A DNA stretch of 64,000 nucleotides from UBA1952 sp965246905 (GTDB taxonomy: Bacteria; Bacteroidota; Bacteroidia; Chitinophagales; Chitinophagaceae), in the NCBI GenBank assembly GCA_965246905.1, contig CBDFFZ010000003.1, positions 124,001 to 188,000 of the forward strand, in the 5' to 3' direction. The position numbers were made by a program, and so were the translations under genes. Position 1 is the first letter of the stretch. Each line of letters opens with the position of its first letter. Under the pieces are notes generated by a model, which saw only the letters and a program-made list of their open reading frames with translations, searched no databases and was not told the origin of the DNA. This document shows, piece by piece, positions 8,703-19,597 of this stretch.

Positions 8703-8826
8703 TATTTTTTTTGGGGAAGAAAAATTAAACGATTAATTTTTCTGATTAAAAGGGCCCGTATTCTGATGGAGCAATACTAAACGGACAGCCGATATTTCTA
8801 CCTGAATAAAATTCAATACATTAAAA

Positions 8827-8860
8827 TAAAATGGCTGCCTCATGAGAAGCAGCCATTTTA
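8827..8860. terminator. Bidirectional terminator between miaE and the giant secreted-protein gene
   Basis: A 12-bp perfect stem (TAAAATGGCTGC at 8827-8838 with GCAGCCATTTTA at 8849-8860) and a 10-nt loop; T-rich on leaving the stem on the minus strand. It lies 21 bp after the stop codon of the giant minus-strand gene. Confidence 0.8.
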
Positions 8861-8881
8861 CTTATCGGTAATCCAGGCAGC

Positions 8882-11800
8882 TTATTCAGCCACCTTCATC
8901 ACCTTTTCAGCTTTGATCATTACACCATTCTTGTCAGCGATCATCAGCATATAATATCCATCGGGCAGGCCAGTCATATCCAGCTGCTTCACGTTATTTG
9001 CCTGCGTAATGATTCTGCCGGTAAGGTCGCGTAATACTACGTTTACTTGTGCAGGTGCATCAATGTTAATCACATTACGAACAGGGTTCGGGAATACCCT
9101 AACTGAAGCAGGTGGGATAGCAGGATTGCCACCGATACCCACGTTGTTTACAAAGGTAATACCTGAGTAGTTCGTACATCCGTTAGCGTCAATCACACGT
9201 ACCGCATATCCTCCATTCTGGGTAGCATTGATGCTTTGCCCGGTAGCGCCCGTTACAGCCTGGCTGTTGAGGTACCACTGGTAGAAGGCATAGCTGCCGG
9301 TAGTGAGGATATTGCCTGTGCGGGTAATCTGCGGTTGCGGCAGCGGATTGGATACCACCACAATGGTAGGAGATACAGTAGAGCAGCCAAAGCTATTAGT
9401 AATGATTACAGAATAGTTGCCGGTGCCGGAAGCAATGTAATTGCTGTTGCTTGCCCCGGTAATGGATGCGCCATTGTTCTGCCATTGATAAGTGATGCCG
9501 GTGTTGGATACGCTCGTTAGCACTACAGCACCGCCTTCACAGAAGGTAATCGGGGTAGTGTACGTGATATTTGCCGTTGGCCGCGGGTTGAAGATCATCG
9601 TGATTGCAGTAGATGTAGAGGAGCAGTTGCTGCCATTCGTTACCACAACGGTATAAGCGCCGCCCGTACTTACGCAATAGGTAGAAAGTGTAGCACCGAT
9701 AATCGCATTGCCATTCAGTCTCCATTGGTAAGTTAGGTTCGTACCCGTATTTGCATTGAGGCATACAGTATCGCCGGTGCAGGCTGTTGTGCTTGCAGGT
9801 GCTGCAACCGTTGCTACAGGTACAGGATTCACCGTAACAGTAGATGAGACAGAAGTAGCATTACAGCCAGTAGCGGTAATAGTAGCAACCACACTGTAGG
9901 TGCCTGAGGCAGTGGCGGCATAGCAGGCAGTTGTAGCGCCTGTTATATTACCTACCGCATCTTTCCACTGGTAAGTAATACCTGCTACTGCAGGAACGCA
10001 AAGAGTAGTTGTCTGCCCCTGGCAAATGGTAAGCCCAAGCGATGGTGTAACGACAACAACTGGCAGCGGATTCACAGTAACCGTAATTCCGGTTGATGTT
10101 GCCTTACAACCATTAGTATTAGTGCCGGTAACCGTGTAAACTCCGGATGTCGTAGCTACATAGTTGGCACCTGTAGCAGCGGGTGCAATAGCTACACCAC
10201 CACGGCTCCATACATAAGTAAGGCCCGTTGTTGGCGAAGCTTTCAGCGTATCTGTACCACCGGCACAGAAAGTAGAAGCATTTGCAGAAGTAACGGTAAC
10301 AACCGGCAGTGGATTAACAGTAAGCGTAACCAATGCTGATGTATTGGTACAGCCTGTAGCAGGGTTAGTTACAGTAACACTATAGTTACCGGTAGCAGTA
10401 GCCTTGTAGAAGCTGTTAGTAGCACCTGCGATCACGTTACCGTTAAACCGCCATTGAGGGTTGGCATTGTTGTACAAGCCAGTGATCGTAAGCGAATCGC
10501 CCTGGCAGATGGCCTGATTGCCAGTTGGTGTTGTAGTGATAGTTGGTAATGGATTCACCGTAACCACCGTTGGTGTAGAAGTAGTAAAGCAACCCGAACC
10601 AATGCTAACCTGTAATGTATAGCTACCTGCAACATTAGTCGTGTACACAGAGTCAGTGCTTAATCCTGTAGCAGGGTTGCCGTTAAGGAACCATTGGTAC
10701 GTAAGGCCGGGAGTATTCAAGCCATGCAGTATAATGTTACCGCCCTGGCAGAAAGCCGCAGCACCAGCAGGATTAATAGTAGCCTGCGGAGCGCCATTTA
10801 CATTAACCACAATCGCATTGGATATATTAGAGCAGCCATTTGCAGTATTGGTAATGGTAGCTGTGTAAGAGCCGGAAGCGGTAGCAGTATAGCTGCTGCC
10901 TACAGAGCCGTTAGGTGTACCATTGAGCCTCCATTGGTAAGTCAGTGTATTTGTTGGTGTAATAACCGGTGCATTCAGCACTACACTGCCGCCGGGGCAG
11001 AAGTTGGTAGGGCCAGCTGCTGTAATGGTAAGCGGCAGTTGCTTGATTGTGAGCGCAGCAGGGGTTGAGGTTACAAAGCCGCAAGGCGCTGTACCGGAAA
11101 CTTTCACAGTATAATTAGCCGTATCTGCATAGCCTGCAACAGGAATAGTATAGCTTGGTGAAACTGCGCCGCTGATATCAACGCCATTTTTCTGCCACTG
11201 GTAAGTAAGGCCTGTGCCCGTTGCCGTAACATTAAATGTTACTGGGCTGCTTTGGCAGATAGCCTGTGTAGCGGGCTGTACTGTAATGGATGCCGGCGTA
11301 TTGATCGTGAGCGTTGAAACTGTTGAGGTAACCGGTGCAACCGCAGCGCAAAGGCTGGTGATGATTACACGGTAAGTGCCTGCATCCGCCGCTGATGTAG
11401 CAGGAATGGTATAGGTAGCACCTGTGGCGCCTGGTATATTGGTCGTGCCCTTCTGCCACTGGTAGCTTACATTATAAGAAGTACCGGAAAGGCCAACAGA
11501 GAAAGTAGCTGATGAGCCCAGGCAGGCAGCAACATTCGCCGCAGGCGGCGTAGTGATGTTGATCGGCGAGCAAGGCTCGGCAATTGCATAATCACTTTGC
11601 GCATTCAGGTCGAGAGCAAGTGCACCGGTTATAAGCGAGGTGGCGCCGGGTGTTGCGACGGCAGGATAAGTCCAGGCAGCTGCGGTGTATTTACCAAGCG
11701 CGAATATGGCGGTGTTTGCACCTGCATCGACATCAGCAGCATTCCAGTTGAAGGTAGCGGTTGCGCCTCCGGAGAAAACAATACCATTCACTGGCGTCAG

Positions 11801-14800
11801 GGTGAAATAGCGATTCACGCTTTTTGCGCCAACAAGGCTGGAAGTAGCCAGATTCGGATGGTCTGTTGATGTAGTGCTTGCCCAGATAGCGCCAGCGGTC
11901 GTCACAGTTGCCGTACCGATATTTACCGGTGTATAGTAGTTGAGATCGCCAACAGGGAAGGTGCCGTTGAAGCCAGCGACAGCTGCTGCTTTCTGATAGC
12001 GGCCTACAACCCAGCCTGCGGTAGCACTTGCAGTAACGCTTGCGCCGCCAAGTTCGCTCAGGATGCTGTTGCTCTGCATAATGATCCTCGACGGGCCTAC
12101 CGGAGCAGGAGCTGTAGAGGCTGTAAAGACCACACTGCTGGAGAAAGGCACATCACCGATATTGAAGGTAACGTTGTAGTTGTTGTTCGCCTGTATCTTA
12201 TAGAACTTGCCGGTTGGCGCAGTAAGCAGGTTCCGGAATGTACCGGTACCGCTTACTGTTTGGGCTGCCAGGTTGGAAGCTGCCGTGCCGTTGGTGTAAT
12301 TACCAAAATACGTAGTTCCTAATGCCGAGTAAGTACCGTTATTAATCAGGTTGCCTGCGAGGTAAAGGATGTTGCCTGTACCGCCCTGGCGATGCTCTGC
12401 GCCTGCATTAATGGTGAAGTTGCCCAGTATCCCCGTGTTGGTAGCACCGAATATTACCCAGCTGTTTGCTGCTGTACCGGAATTGGCAATCACATTCATA
12501 AATGCCAGCTTACCTGCACCTACATTCGTATTTACACTCAGACCGTAGGAAGCATTATAACCGGTATCCGTAGAAGTAGCGTTACCTGCTACGAACGTAT
12601 GCGTGCCGCCTGCATTAATATTTGCTGCGTTGTTGTAAACGAATGTATTGGTGGTTGCACCAACGTGTGGATCCACAACAGTGAAATTACCTGCAGTAAG
12701 GGTTACATTGGGCGTGAGGATATTCACGATTGGGGTACCCGTAAGCACACTGTTGGCTACTACACCACCGGCGTTACCATCCACATTGATGTTACCGCCG
12801 CTTTGACTGAAGGTAGAACTTGCATTGAGCAAAAGGTTACCATTTACATTAATGGTACCGCCGCTTACGGTAAGTGTACCATTATTGGTAAATGGTTTGT
12901 TGCTGCCGCCTGCCGCGCCTAAGCGGGCAGTACCTGAAGCTACGTTGAAGACAGCACCTGCATTATTGGTAATGCCGCTGAGGCCGCTGTTGCCGTTCAC
13001 AATAACACTACCGCCGGTTACATTCACCGTACCGCTGTTAAGCACTGCACTGTCAATGGTAACAATAGCTGTAGCGCTTGCAGCAGTAAGCGTACCGCCC
13101 GGAAGGATGGTAAGCGATTTGGCAGTATTGGTAGCAGCATCTGCAGTTACAACCACATTCGGGTTGATAAAGGCATCATTGGCAACACCTGGCACAAGGC
13201 CGTTCAGCCAGGTACTGGTAGCACTCCATGTTCCGGTAGTCGTAGCAATGTAAGCGCCGCTGATATCTGCACTGTTGGCGCCGATATGATAAGGGCTGGT
13301 AAGATCTGCCACCACAAGGCCGGTACGCTGCGCGCTAACGCCTGAGCCCGGAACGTGTGTGCCAACAACTGCTGCAGGCTGCATCACGCGAAGGTTGGCA
13401 GGATTTGGAGAAGAGATCAATCCCTGGCCGGTAAGGCGCACGCCGATGGTATTAGTACCGGAAAGCACGATACCTGTCTGCGCAAAACTCCAGAAAGCAT
13501 TCGTCCTGCGGTCGATGCTGTAAGGGCCGGCATCCGTAACAGGAGTAATAGTGGCGAGGCCGCTGATATCTGAATGACCTACTGCAATAGAGCCGCCTGT
13601 GCTCAGCGCAGTTGCTGCACTGAAGTACAAGGCAACATTGCGGTTGGCGCCGGTGCTGCTGGCAAGAGGATAGAAGCCTATACCTGTGCCTGTAGCGGTA
13701 GGCAGGCCGGTGGTGCCGTACCAACGGTTAAACGTACCGGTCGTTACCCGGATATTGCCTGTTGTATAAGACAATGTACCCGGCGTAGCGGCGGCAGTAC
13801 CTAAAGTAAGGGTATTGCTGGTAAGGTCAAGATCACCTGAAGTCATGGTCAGCGTACCGCCGATCGTTCTGTTGAAAGGAACTGCAACAACTGCAGCGCT
13901 GCTGCCTGTATTGATTGTTACATTCAACGGGCCGGAAGTAGTTGGCCATATAGCTGCGGTTGCCGTAGCAGAGGCAGCAGGATCATAAGTGAGGGTACTA
14001 GCGGTAGTAGCATAAGTAAGCGCAAGCGTCGTATTGATCGGGTTTGCGGCTGTGCTTGAAATACGTACACCGCCATTGCTGTTGATCGCAAATGCGCTGG
14101 TAAGCGTACCGCTGCCGGTAAGGTTGATACCTGCAGGATTGCTTACGCGATAAGTGATCGGGCCAATTGGCGCTGCGTTATAGAAGGTTACATTCTGCGC
14201 TGTAGTGCCGTTGAAGTTCAGCGTTGGCGCATTAGCGCCGGTGCTTGCGCCGGAAGCGGTGAACGTGCCGCCCGTTTGGTTGAACGTACCGGCTACATTG
14301 AATACCTGGGCAGCAGATGCAACACCTGAGCTTAGGTTAAAAGTGCCACCAGTCTGTACATAGTTACCGATAAGGGCATTAAAACCTTGTGTGCCCGCAT
14401 ACTGCCATGAGCCTGTACCTGTTGAGGCAACCGTAAAGTTGTTTGTTACCGTAAGGGCACCTGTGCCGGACCAGTTGGCCGCAGCTGTCTGGTTAGGACA
14501 GTTATAGGTTAAGTTGTAGAATGTCTGGTTCTGGCCGCCGTTCGGGCCGCCGGTTACTGTAGTGTAGCCGGAGATCAGGAAGGTAGAGCCTGTATTCCAG
14601 GCAGCGGTAGGGATGCCTACTGTATTGGTCGTGTACTTATAGTTGAATAGACCATTTACAAGCAGGTTAGCTGCCGTTGTGCCTGTTACGGCTGAGACGC
14701 TGTTGCTGCCGCCTTCTGCTAATGTACCTACAGACGTTACGGTTGCAACCGCATTCGTAAAGTTGAATACATTATTTACCGAGTTGCTTACGGATTCCAG

Positions 14801-17800
14801 TAAACCTGCAATATTAGCTGTAGCTCCTGTACCGCTAAACGCAAGCGTTAATGCAAAAGAATTACCGTTGCTGATAAGCGATGCGCCAGGGGCGATATCG
14901 AACTCATTGGTAGCAGGATTATTGTCAGAAACAAACGTCAGCGTATTCGTTGCGTTAGTCTGGAACACGCCGGTTGTAGTGCCACTGAAAGTAAGTCGCG
15001 TAATTGTCTGCGTCGGGATGTTCTTTACAGTATCGACGATATTGTTGTTGAACAGCAGGAAGTCATTCGGGTCGGGCACATTGCGCGCCGGTGTCCAGTT
15101 TGCCGGTATCTGGTAGTCGGTGCTGGTAGTGCCATTCCATACATAAGTGTTGCTCGTTTCCGAAGTACGGCCTGTAATCTGCATACCCCCCAACGGACGG
15201 AAAGCGGAGGATTGCGTACCCTGTATCGTGAGCACATTTACAGCAGGCAGGCTTGGAATCTGCGCCCAGACAGTGCCATTCCATTCGCTCAGGCGAAGAT
15301 TGGCTTCAGTACCGATAATATCGGCAGGCGTATAGGTGAAGTTGCCGGTGTAAGTATAGGCAGCGGTTGCGGTATCTGTGATTACCCAGTAGCGATTCAG
15401 ATAATTGGTAGAGGCATCATTTGGATTGTGTGCATTTACTACACGCACGCCCACATTGCGGGCACCTGCATTAGTAACATATGTAAGGCTCACAGGCGAA
15501 TACTCGGCAGTGCCGGTTTGGTCGCCTACAGGGAACAGGTAAGTAGTGCTGGCGGTAGTACCGATGGCACGGATCAGCTGGCCGCTGCCATCTGCAGCAA
15601 TCATTCTCGTAGCGCTTGGTGTGGAAATGCTGATAGCACCGGTTGCATTATTTGTAATGGTAAGGTTGTTACTACCGAGTGCAAGCACGCCATTAGAAAT
15701 TGTAAGCACCGCAGCAGCGCCCATTGTGCGGGCACCCGGCAGCATTACCTGGTTATTGAGTGTCACACCCGTATTATTGATCGTAACATTCAGCGGACCG
15801 TTTGCAACTGGCCAGATAGCATTAGTAATTGCCTGCGATGCAGTACCATCATAAGTAAGGGTAGTGCCGGTGGCAAAATACGTAAGCGCCATTGTAGTAT
15901 TGATCGGGTTGGCTGCGGAAGAAGTAATCTGCACCCCGCCGCCTGTATTGATCTTAAAGACCTGCGATGTAGCAAGCGCGCCGGTACCGGTCAGGTTAAT
16001 GCCAAAAGGATTCGTTACACGGTAAACTATTGCGCCGGTAACAGATGAATCCAGGAAGGAAACATTCTGCGCAGCAGCAGTACCATTGTAATTAAGCGTA
16101 ACCACACCGTTGCCGGTAGCTTTAAGAATGCCGGCAGATTGCGTAAATACGCCTGCAACGTTCAAAGTCTTGGCGCCTGTGCTTGTACCGAGATCAACAA
16201 CGCCGCCTGTCTGTACATAGTTATTTGCAGATACCGTGTAGGCAGTTGTGGTAGCCCAAAGCCATTGGCCGGTACCTGTAGATATTACAGAGAGCGTACC
16301 ATTCACCGTATTGGGCAATGTACCGCTCCATTGGGTATTGGCTGTTTGTAGCGGTGCGTTGTAGGTAAAGTCGTTAAACGTTTGTCCAAGACCGCCGTTA
16401 GGGCCGCCTGTAGCAGTTGTGTAAGAGGTGATCTGTACGCCGGATGCCGGGCCCCACGTAGCAGTAGGAACTGCGCCGCCGCCAACGGTAGTGTATTTAT
16501 GGATATAGTTACCATTCACAACCAGGTTAGCCGCTGTGCTCGTAAACACCGAGGTATTTACAGTACCGCCTGCTGCAAGCGTACCTGTAGTAGTAACAGT
16601 ATCCGTAGTATTCGTGAAGTCAACAGTATTGGCAATGGAGTTTCTGTTGTTGATCTCAAGTGTGCCGGCAATCCTGCTTGTGCCGCCGGTGCCCGTAAAC
16701 TTCAGGTTAAGGCCAGCGATGGTATCGTTGAGGTTAATATTGGAGCCCGCAGCGATATCCAGCTCATTGGTAGCAGCATTGTTATCCGAAGCAAAAGTGA
16801 GTGTTTTTGCGGATCCAGTCTGAGCCCTGTAATTAGCCGTTGTATTATTGGTAAAGGTGAGGCGGCCGATTGTTTGGTTAGGGATATTGGTCACAGTATT
16901 GGTTAGGCCGTTATTGAACTGCAGCACATCAGATGCATCTGGTGTAGTACGGTTGGGCGTCCAGTTGCCGGCAATCTGCCAGTCGGTGCTGATAAGGCCA
17001 TTCCAGGTATAAACAGTTACGCCATTGGTAGTGGTGGTACCGGAAAGCGGGGTAGTAGTATTATAGATAGGCCCGCCAACGCAAAGATCATTATAGCCAT
17101 AAATAGTATAACGGTATTGGGTGGATGGCGCGGCCGCGGCATCTGTAAATGTGGTAGCATTAGTACCTGCGCTGATCACGGTAGCATTTCCTAAGGTTGT
17201 ACCTACTGTATAGCTGGTAGTATTTACCGGGGCAACAGTTGGGGTAGTTGTGCCAGGCGTTCTCAGGATAAGGTACTTATTGGCAGCCGGTATGGAAGCA
17301 GTAAAGCTACCTGATACAGACGTAACTGCCGGCGTTAGCAGCAGTGCGGTAGCCTGTGTGGTTGGAGCAGCACAGGGAACATTCGGAATTACCGTAAGTA
17401 TGTAATCTTCCGCTTCGCTGTAAGCAACTAACCCGCAGGCTGCAGCACCTGTACCGCCAAGGTAATTATTTCTTACTCTTATACGTGTATTGCCAGGAAG
17501 AGCTGATGCAGGTACCGTAATACTTCCACTGAAAGTCGTAGCATAGCCAGTAGTATTAAATGGGTTTTCAATAGTTCCGGTAAAAGTGCCATCCTGGTCC
17601 CAGTCTACATATATTGAGGTTCCAAACGTAGAAGTTGTAGATGAACCATAACTACCCGTAAATGAAAATGTATTGCCAACTATTACAGCAACTGATTTGC
17701 TGGTGTAATCGCTGTAACCCGGTGAGGTAATCGCATCCCCACTGTTCAGGTTGGTAATATTAGACAAGCCACCCGTTGTTGAGAAATTGTTGATATAATA

Positions 17801-19597
17801 GCCCGTGTAAGTATTAGTAGGGATACAATAGCATTGGGAAGGGCCATTTTGCCCGACAGTAACAATACTGGAAAAGCTGGAATCCGTACCGTTACAGGTA
17901 ACCTTTAGCCGGTACGATGTAGCAGCTGTTTGAGTAGTGGAATAGGTAGTTGTGGTAGCACCGGTTATAGCCGTCCAGGGTGCAAGGCCGGTGGCAGATG
18001 ATTGCCACTGATAGGTAATACCGGTAGCTACTGTTGCTCCGGGTGCGGTGAGGTTAAAAGATACGCCTGCACAGGCATTAGTTACAGACGAGGTACCGGT
18101 GCCGCCTGTGGGCGCGCCCGAGCAGGTAGGCAACGCCACAACAGTAAAACCATAATCTTCCGCCTCACTATAAGTGGTAATGTTCGTACAGGGGTCGATA
18201 CCGGCGCCTGTATTCAGGTAGTGAATGCGAATGCGCATGCGCGTATTTCCCGGCAAAGCACTTGGAGGAACAGTGAAAGAACCGCCTATGGAAGCAACAT
18301 AGCTGCTTGTTGAATAAACGAGCTCAGTTACGTTATCAAACACCCCGTCCTGGTTCCAGTCAACCCAGATCCGTGCACCAAATGTGGAGTTAAACGCGCT
18401 GCTGAAGTTGACGCTCGTGCTTTGCATAGCTGTAACTCCCAGTGTACCGGAATAATCGCTATAGCCAATAGAGGTAATACCGGCTCCAGTGCCGGTATTG
18501 GTAATATTCGTTGTGCCGCCTGTTGTGGAAAATGAAGTAATATAATACGTTTGGGTTGCAGAAGTATTGGCAGGATTGCAATAACATTGGTTAGCCGGCC
18601 GGATGCCTTCTGTAAAAACGGCGGAAGTATCTGCAGTGCCTCCATTGCAGGCAATATAGGCGCGGTAATAGGTTGTTGCAGTTTGGGATGCAGTATAAGT
18701 TAAGTTAGTAGCACCTGAAATAGAAGTCCATGGGCCTGTAGCGCTTGCTGCCGACTGCCACTGATACGTAATGCCTACGCCTGAAGTGGCCGTAGGGAGG
18801 GATAATGTATAGTTAACCGCAGGGCACGCTGTAGCGCCAGCTGTAGAGGCAACGTTGCCCGCCGTAACAGAGCCGCTGCATAAGCTGTTCAGCGTAATAG
18901 CAAATACGTTGAGAATATTGCCTGTTACTGTATTGTCGAATTTTACATTCCTGATGCTCTTCGCGTAATTTGCCGGTAGCACCGTTACCTTAAACTGGTA
19001 AAGTAGGGGGCCGCCGGTAGTAGAGTTATTGGTTTGATAACCGCCGCCGGTGTTATCATTCAGGCGTCCGCCGATAACTTTTGCAAGTACGCCGGGAGCA
19101 GATGCACTATAAAACCAGTTAGGTACACTGGTAAAAACAGTAGCTGCCTGCGAGGTGCCATCCGTAAAATTAAGCGTAACATTTACAGTGCCATTAGAGC
19201 CTGTTACGATATTAGTATAAAGGATATAAACTTCGCCGGCGGGTTGCGGTGATTGTAATATCAATGAATCAGAGGCAATGTTCGTTATCCTCAATACATT
19301 ATTGCCCGTATATGGCTTTAGCTGCCATTGCAGATTCGGGTCCTGCACACTGTTAATCAGCAGGTTTGTTGGCATTGCCGGAGCCGTTGTCGTGCCGTAA
19401 GTTGGATGCACGAAACTGCTATCTACCAGGTAGTAGCCCTGAGCGTCGAAACTTCCTGATGTAGAGCTGGCTGCTGTGCCCACACCATTTGCAACACCAT
19501 CAAAATTAAACCCGTTCAGCGCAACCGGGATGTAAGCCGCCTGCGAAGTGGCAAATGATAATGCCAGGCAGGAAAAGAGTAATAGCTTTTTAAACAT
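8882..19597 (-). CDS. Giant secreted multidomain protein with GEVED domains, Ig-like repeats and T9SS C-terminal sorting domain
   Basis: A 3571-residue exported protein without a stop or frameshift. In order: signal peptide (1-20, ending TSQA); a unique N-terminal domain to ~235; two copies of an Ig-like plus GEVED pair (each with QCYC... and EAEDY); a fibronectin-like segment; two homologous blocks starting with Y-WNG--STD-QI--NWTP and rich in short beta-repeats with NG-L/TQTGG motifs; another beta-repeat block; ten tandem ~80-residue Ig-like modules (TYQW core, mostly starting NPLP); and a T9SS type A sorting domain (VFPNPVRNVINID to the final KVMKVAE). T9SS cargo cross the outer membrane and are usually anchored to or released from the surface; a role in adhesion or a matrix is likely but inferred. 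Composition is Thr/Asn/Gly/Ala-rich with few Lys/Glu, typical of beta-helical surface proteins. Confidence 0.93.
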   Translation of the reverse strand: MFKKLLLFSCLALSFATSQAAYIPVALNGFNFDGVANGVGTAASSTSGSFDAQGYYLVDSSFVHPTYGTTTAPAMPTNLLINSVQDPNLQWQLKPYTGNNVLRITNIASDSLILQSPQPAGEVYILYTNIVTGSNGTVNVTLNFTDGTSQAATVFTSVPNWFYSASAPGVLAKVIGGRLNDNTGGGYQTNNSTTGGPLLYQFKVTVLPANYAKSIRNVKFDNTVTGNILNVFAITLNSLCSGSVTAGNVASTAGATACPAVNYTLSLPTATSGVGITYQWQSAASATGPWTSISGATNLTYTASQTATTYYRAYIACNGGTADTSAVFTEGIRPANQCYCNPANTSATQTYYITSFSTTGGTTNITNTGTGAGITSIGYSDYSGTLGVTAMQSTSVNFSSAFNSTFGARIWVDWNQDGVFDNVTELVYSTSSYVASIGGSFTVPPSALPGNTRMRIRIHYLNTGAGIDPCTNITTYSEAEDYGFTVVALPTCSGAPTGGTGTSSVTNACAGVSFNLTAPGATVATGITYQWQSSATGLAPWTAITGATTTTYSTTQTAATSYRLKVTCNGTDSSFSSIVTVGQNGPSQCYCIPTNTYTGYYINNFSTTGGLSNITNLNSGDAITSPGYSDYTSKSVAVIVGNTFSFTGSYGSSTTSTFGTSIYVDWDQDGTFTGTIENPFNTTGYATTFSGSITVPASALPGNTRIRVRNNYLGGTGAAACGLVAYSEAEDYILTVIPNVPCAAPTTQATALLLTPAVTSVSGSFTASIPAANKYLILRTPGTTTPTVAPVNTTSYTVGTTLGNATVISAGTNATTFTDAAAAPSTQYRYTIYGYNDLCVGGPIYNTTTPLSGTTTTNGVTVYTWNGLISTDWQIAGNWTPNRTTPDASDVLQFNNGLTNTVTNIPNQTIGRLTFTNNTTANYRAQTGSAKTLTFASDNNAATNELDIAAGSNINLNDTIAGLNLKFTGTGGTSRIAGTLEINNRNSIANTVDFTNTTDTVTTTGTLAAGGTVNTSVFTSTAANLVVNGNYIHKYTTVGGGAVPTATWGPASGVQITSYTTATGGPNGGLGQTFNDFTYNAPLQTANTQWSGTLPNTVNGTLSVISTGTGQWLWATTTAYTVSANNYVQTGGVVDLGTSTGAKTLNVAGVFTQSAGILKATGNGVVTLNYNGTAAAQNVSFLDSSVTGAIVYRVTNPFGINLTGTGALATSQVFKINTGGGVQITSSAANPINTTMALTYFATGTTLTYDGTASQAITNAIWPVANGPLNVTINNTGVTLNNQVMLPGARTMGAAAVLTISNGVLALGSNNLTITNNATGAISISTPSATRMIAADGSGQLIRAIGTTASTTYLFPVGDQTGTAEYSPVSLTYVTNAGARNVGVRVVNAHNPNDASTNYLNRYWVITDTATAAYTYTGNFTYTPADIIGTEANLRLSEWNGTVWAQIPSLPAVNVLTIQGTQSSAFRPLGGMQITGRTSETSNTYVWNGTTSTDYQIPANWTPARNVPDPNDFLLFNNNIVDTVKNIPTQTITRLTFSGTTTGVFQTNATNTLTFVSDNNPATNEFDIAPGASLISNGNSFALTLAFSGTGATANIAGLLESVSNSVNNVFNFTNAVATVTSVGTLAEGGSNSVSAVTGTTAANLLVNGLFNYKYTTNTVGIPTAAWNTGSTFLISGYTTVTGGPNGGQNQTFYNLTYNCPNQTAAANWSGTGALTVTNNFTVASTGTGSWQYAGTQGFNALIGNYVQTGGTFNLSSGVASAAQVFNVAGTFNQTGGTFTASGASTGANAPTLNFNGTTAQNVTFYNAAPIGPITYRVSNPAGINLTGSGTLTSAFAINSNGGVRISSTAANPINTTLALTYATTASTLTYDPAASATATAAIWPTTSGPLNVTINTGSSAAVVAVPFNRTIGGTLTMTSGDLDLTSNTLTLGTAAATPGTLSYTTGNIRVTTGTFNRWYGTTGLPTATGTGIGFYPLASSTGANRNVALYFSAATALSTGGSIAVGHSDISGLATITPVTDAGPYSIDRRTNAFWSFAQTGIVLSGTNTIGVRLTGQGLISSPNPANLRVMQPAAVVGTHVPGSGVSAQRTGLVVADLTSPYHIGANSADISGAYIATTTGTWSATSTWLNGLVPGVANDAFINPNVVVTADAATNTAKSLTILPGGTLTAASATAIVTIDSAVLNSGTVNVTGGSVIVNGNSGLSGITNNAGAVFNVASGTARLGAAGGSNKPFTNNGTLTVSGGTINVNGNLLLNASSTFSQSGGNINVDGNAGGVVANSVLTGTPIVNILTPNVTLTAGNFTVVDPHVGATTNTFVYNNAANINAGGTHTFVAGNATSTDTGYNASYGLSVNTNVGAGKLAFMNVIANSGTAANSWVIFGATNTGILGNFTINAGAEHRQGGTGNILYLAGNLINNGTYSALGTTYFGNYTNGTAASNLAAQTVSGTGTFRNLLTAPTGKFYKIQANNNYNVTFNIGDVPFSSSVVFTASTAPAPVGPSRIIMQSNSILSELGGASVTASATAGWVVGRYQKAAAVAGFNGTFPVGDLNYYTPVNIGTATVTTAGAIWASTTSTDHPNLATSSLVGAKSVNRYFTLTPVNGIVFSGGATATFNWNAADVDAGANTAIFALGKYTAAAWTYPAVATPGATSLITGALALDLNAQSDYAIAEPCSPINITTPPAANVAACLGSSATFSVGLSGTSYNVSYQWQKGTTNIPGATGATYTIPATSAADAGTYRVIITSLCAAVAPVTSTVSTLTINTPASITVQPATQAICQSSPVTFNVTATGTGLTYQWQKNGVDISGAVSPSYTIPVAGYADTANYTVKVSGTAPCGFVTSTPAALTIKQLPLTITAAGPTNFCPGGSVVLNAPVITPTNTLTYQWRLNGTPNGSVGSSYTATASGSYTATITNTANGCSNISNAIVVNVNGAPQATINPAGAAAFCQGGNIILHGLNTPGLTYQWFLNGNPATGLSTDSVYTTNVAGSYTLQVSIGSGCFTTSTPTVVTVNPLPTITTTPTGNQAICQGDSLTITGLYNNANPQWRFNGNVIAGATNSFYKATATGNYSVTVTNPATGCTNTSALVTLTVNPLPVVTVTSANASTFCAGGTDTLKASPTTGLTYVWSRGGVAIAPAATGANYVATTSGVYTVTGTNTNGCKATSTGITVTVNPLPVVVVTPSLGLTICQGQTTTLCVPAVAGITYQWKDAVGNITGATTACYAATASGTYSVVATITATGCNATSVSSTVTVNPVPVATVAAPASTTACTGDTVCLNANTGTNLTYQWRLNGNAIIGATLSTYCVSTGGAYTVVVTNGSNCSSTSTAITMIFNPRPTANITYTTPITFCEGGAVVLTSVSNTGITYQWQNNGASITGASNSNYIASGTGNYSVIITNSFGCSTVSPTIVVVSNPLPQPQITRTGNILTTGSYAFYQWYLNSQAVTGATGQSINATQNGGYAVRVIDANGCTNYSGITFVNNVGIGGNPAIPPASVRVFPNPVRNVINIDAPAQVNVVLRDLTGRIITQANNVKQLDMTGLPDGYYMLMIADKNGVMIKAEKVMKVAE
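9150..11575 (-). repeat. Ten tandem Ig-like modules coded within the giant gene
   Basis: Each module is about 240 bp and encodes a repeat with a Cys near its start (C-G or CQG), a TYQW core, a TYSV/TYTV strand, a second Cys and a closing VTVNPLP linker. The DNA for the QWQ/QWR core recurs at regular distances (for example near 9483, 9725, 9965, 10205, 10450, 10695, 10930, 11190, 11455). Similar modules adjacent in one gene are prone to recombination and copy-number change. Confidence 0.8.

Noticed and set aside
12392..16906. Long plus-strand open frames opposite the giant gene (for example 12392-12922, 15212-16048, 16382-16906)
   Set aside because: They lie antisense to a single continuous frame with clear domains; their translations are Cys/Arg/Ile-rich without motifs. 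Stop-poor antisense frames follow from the Thr/Ala/Gly-rich codon content.
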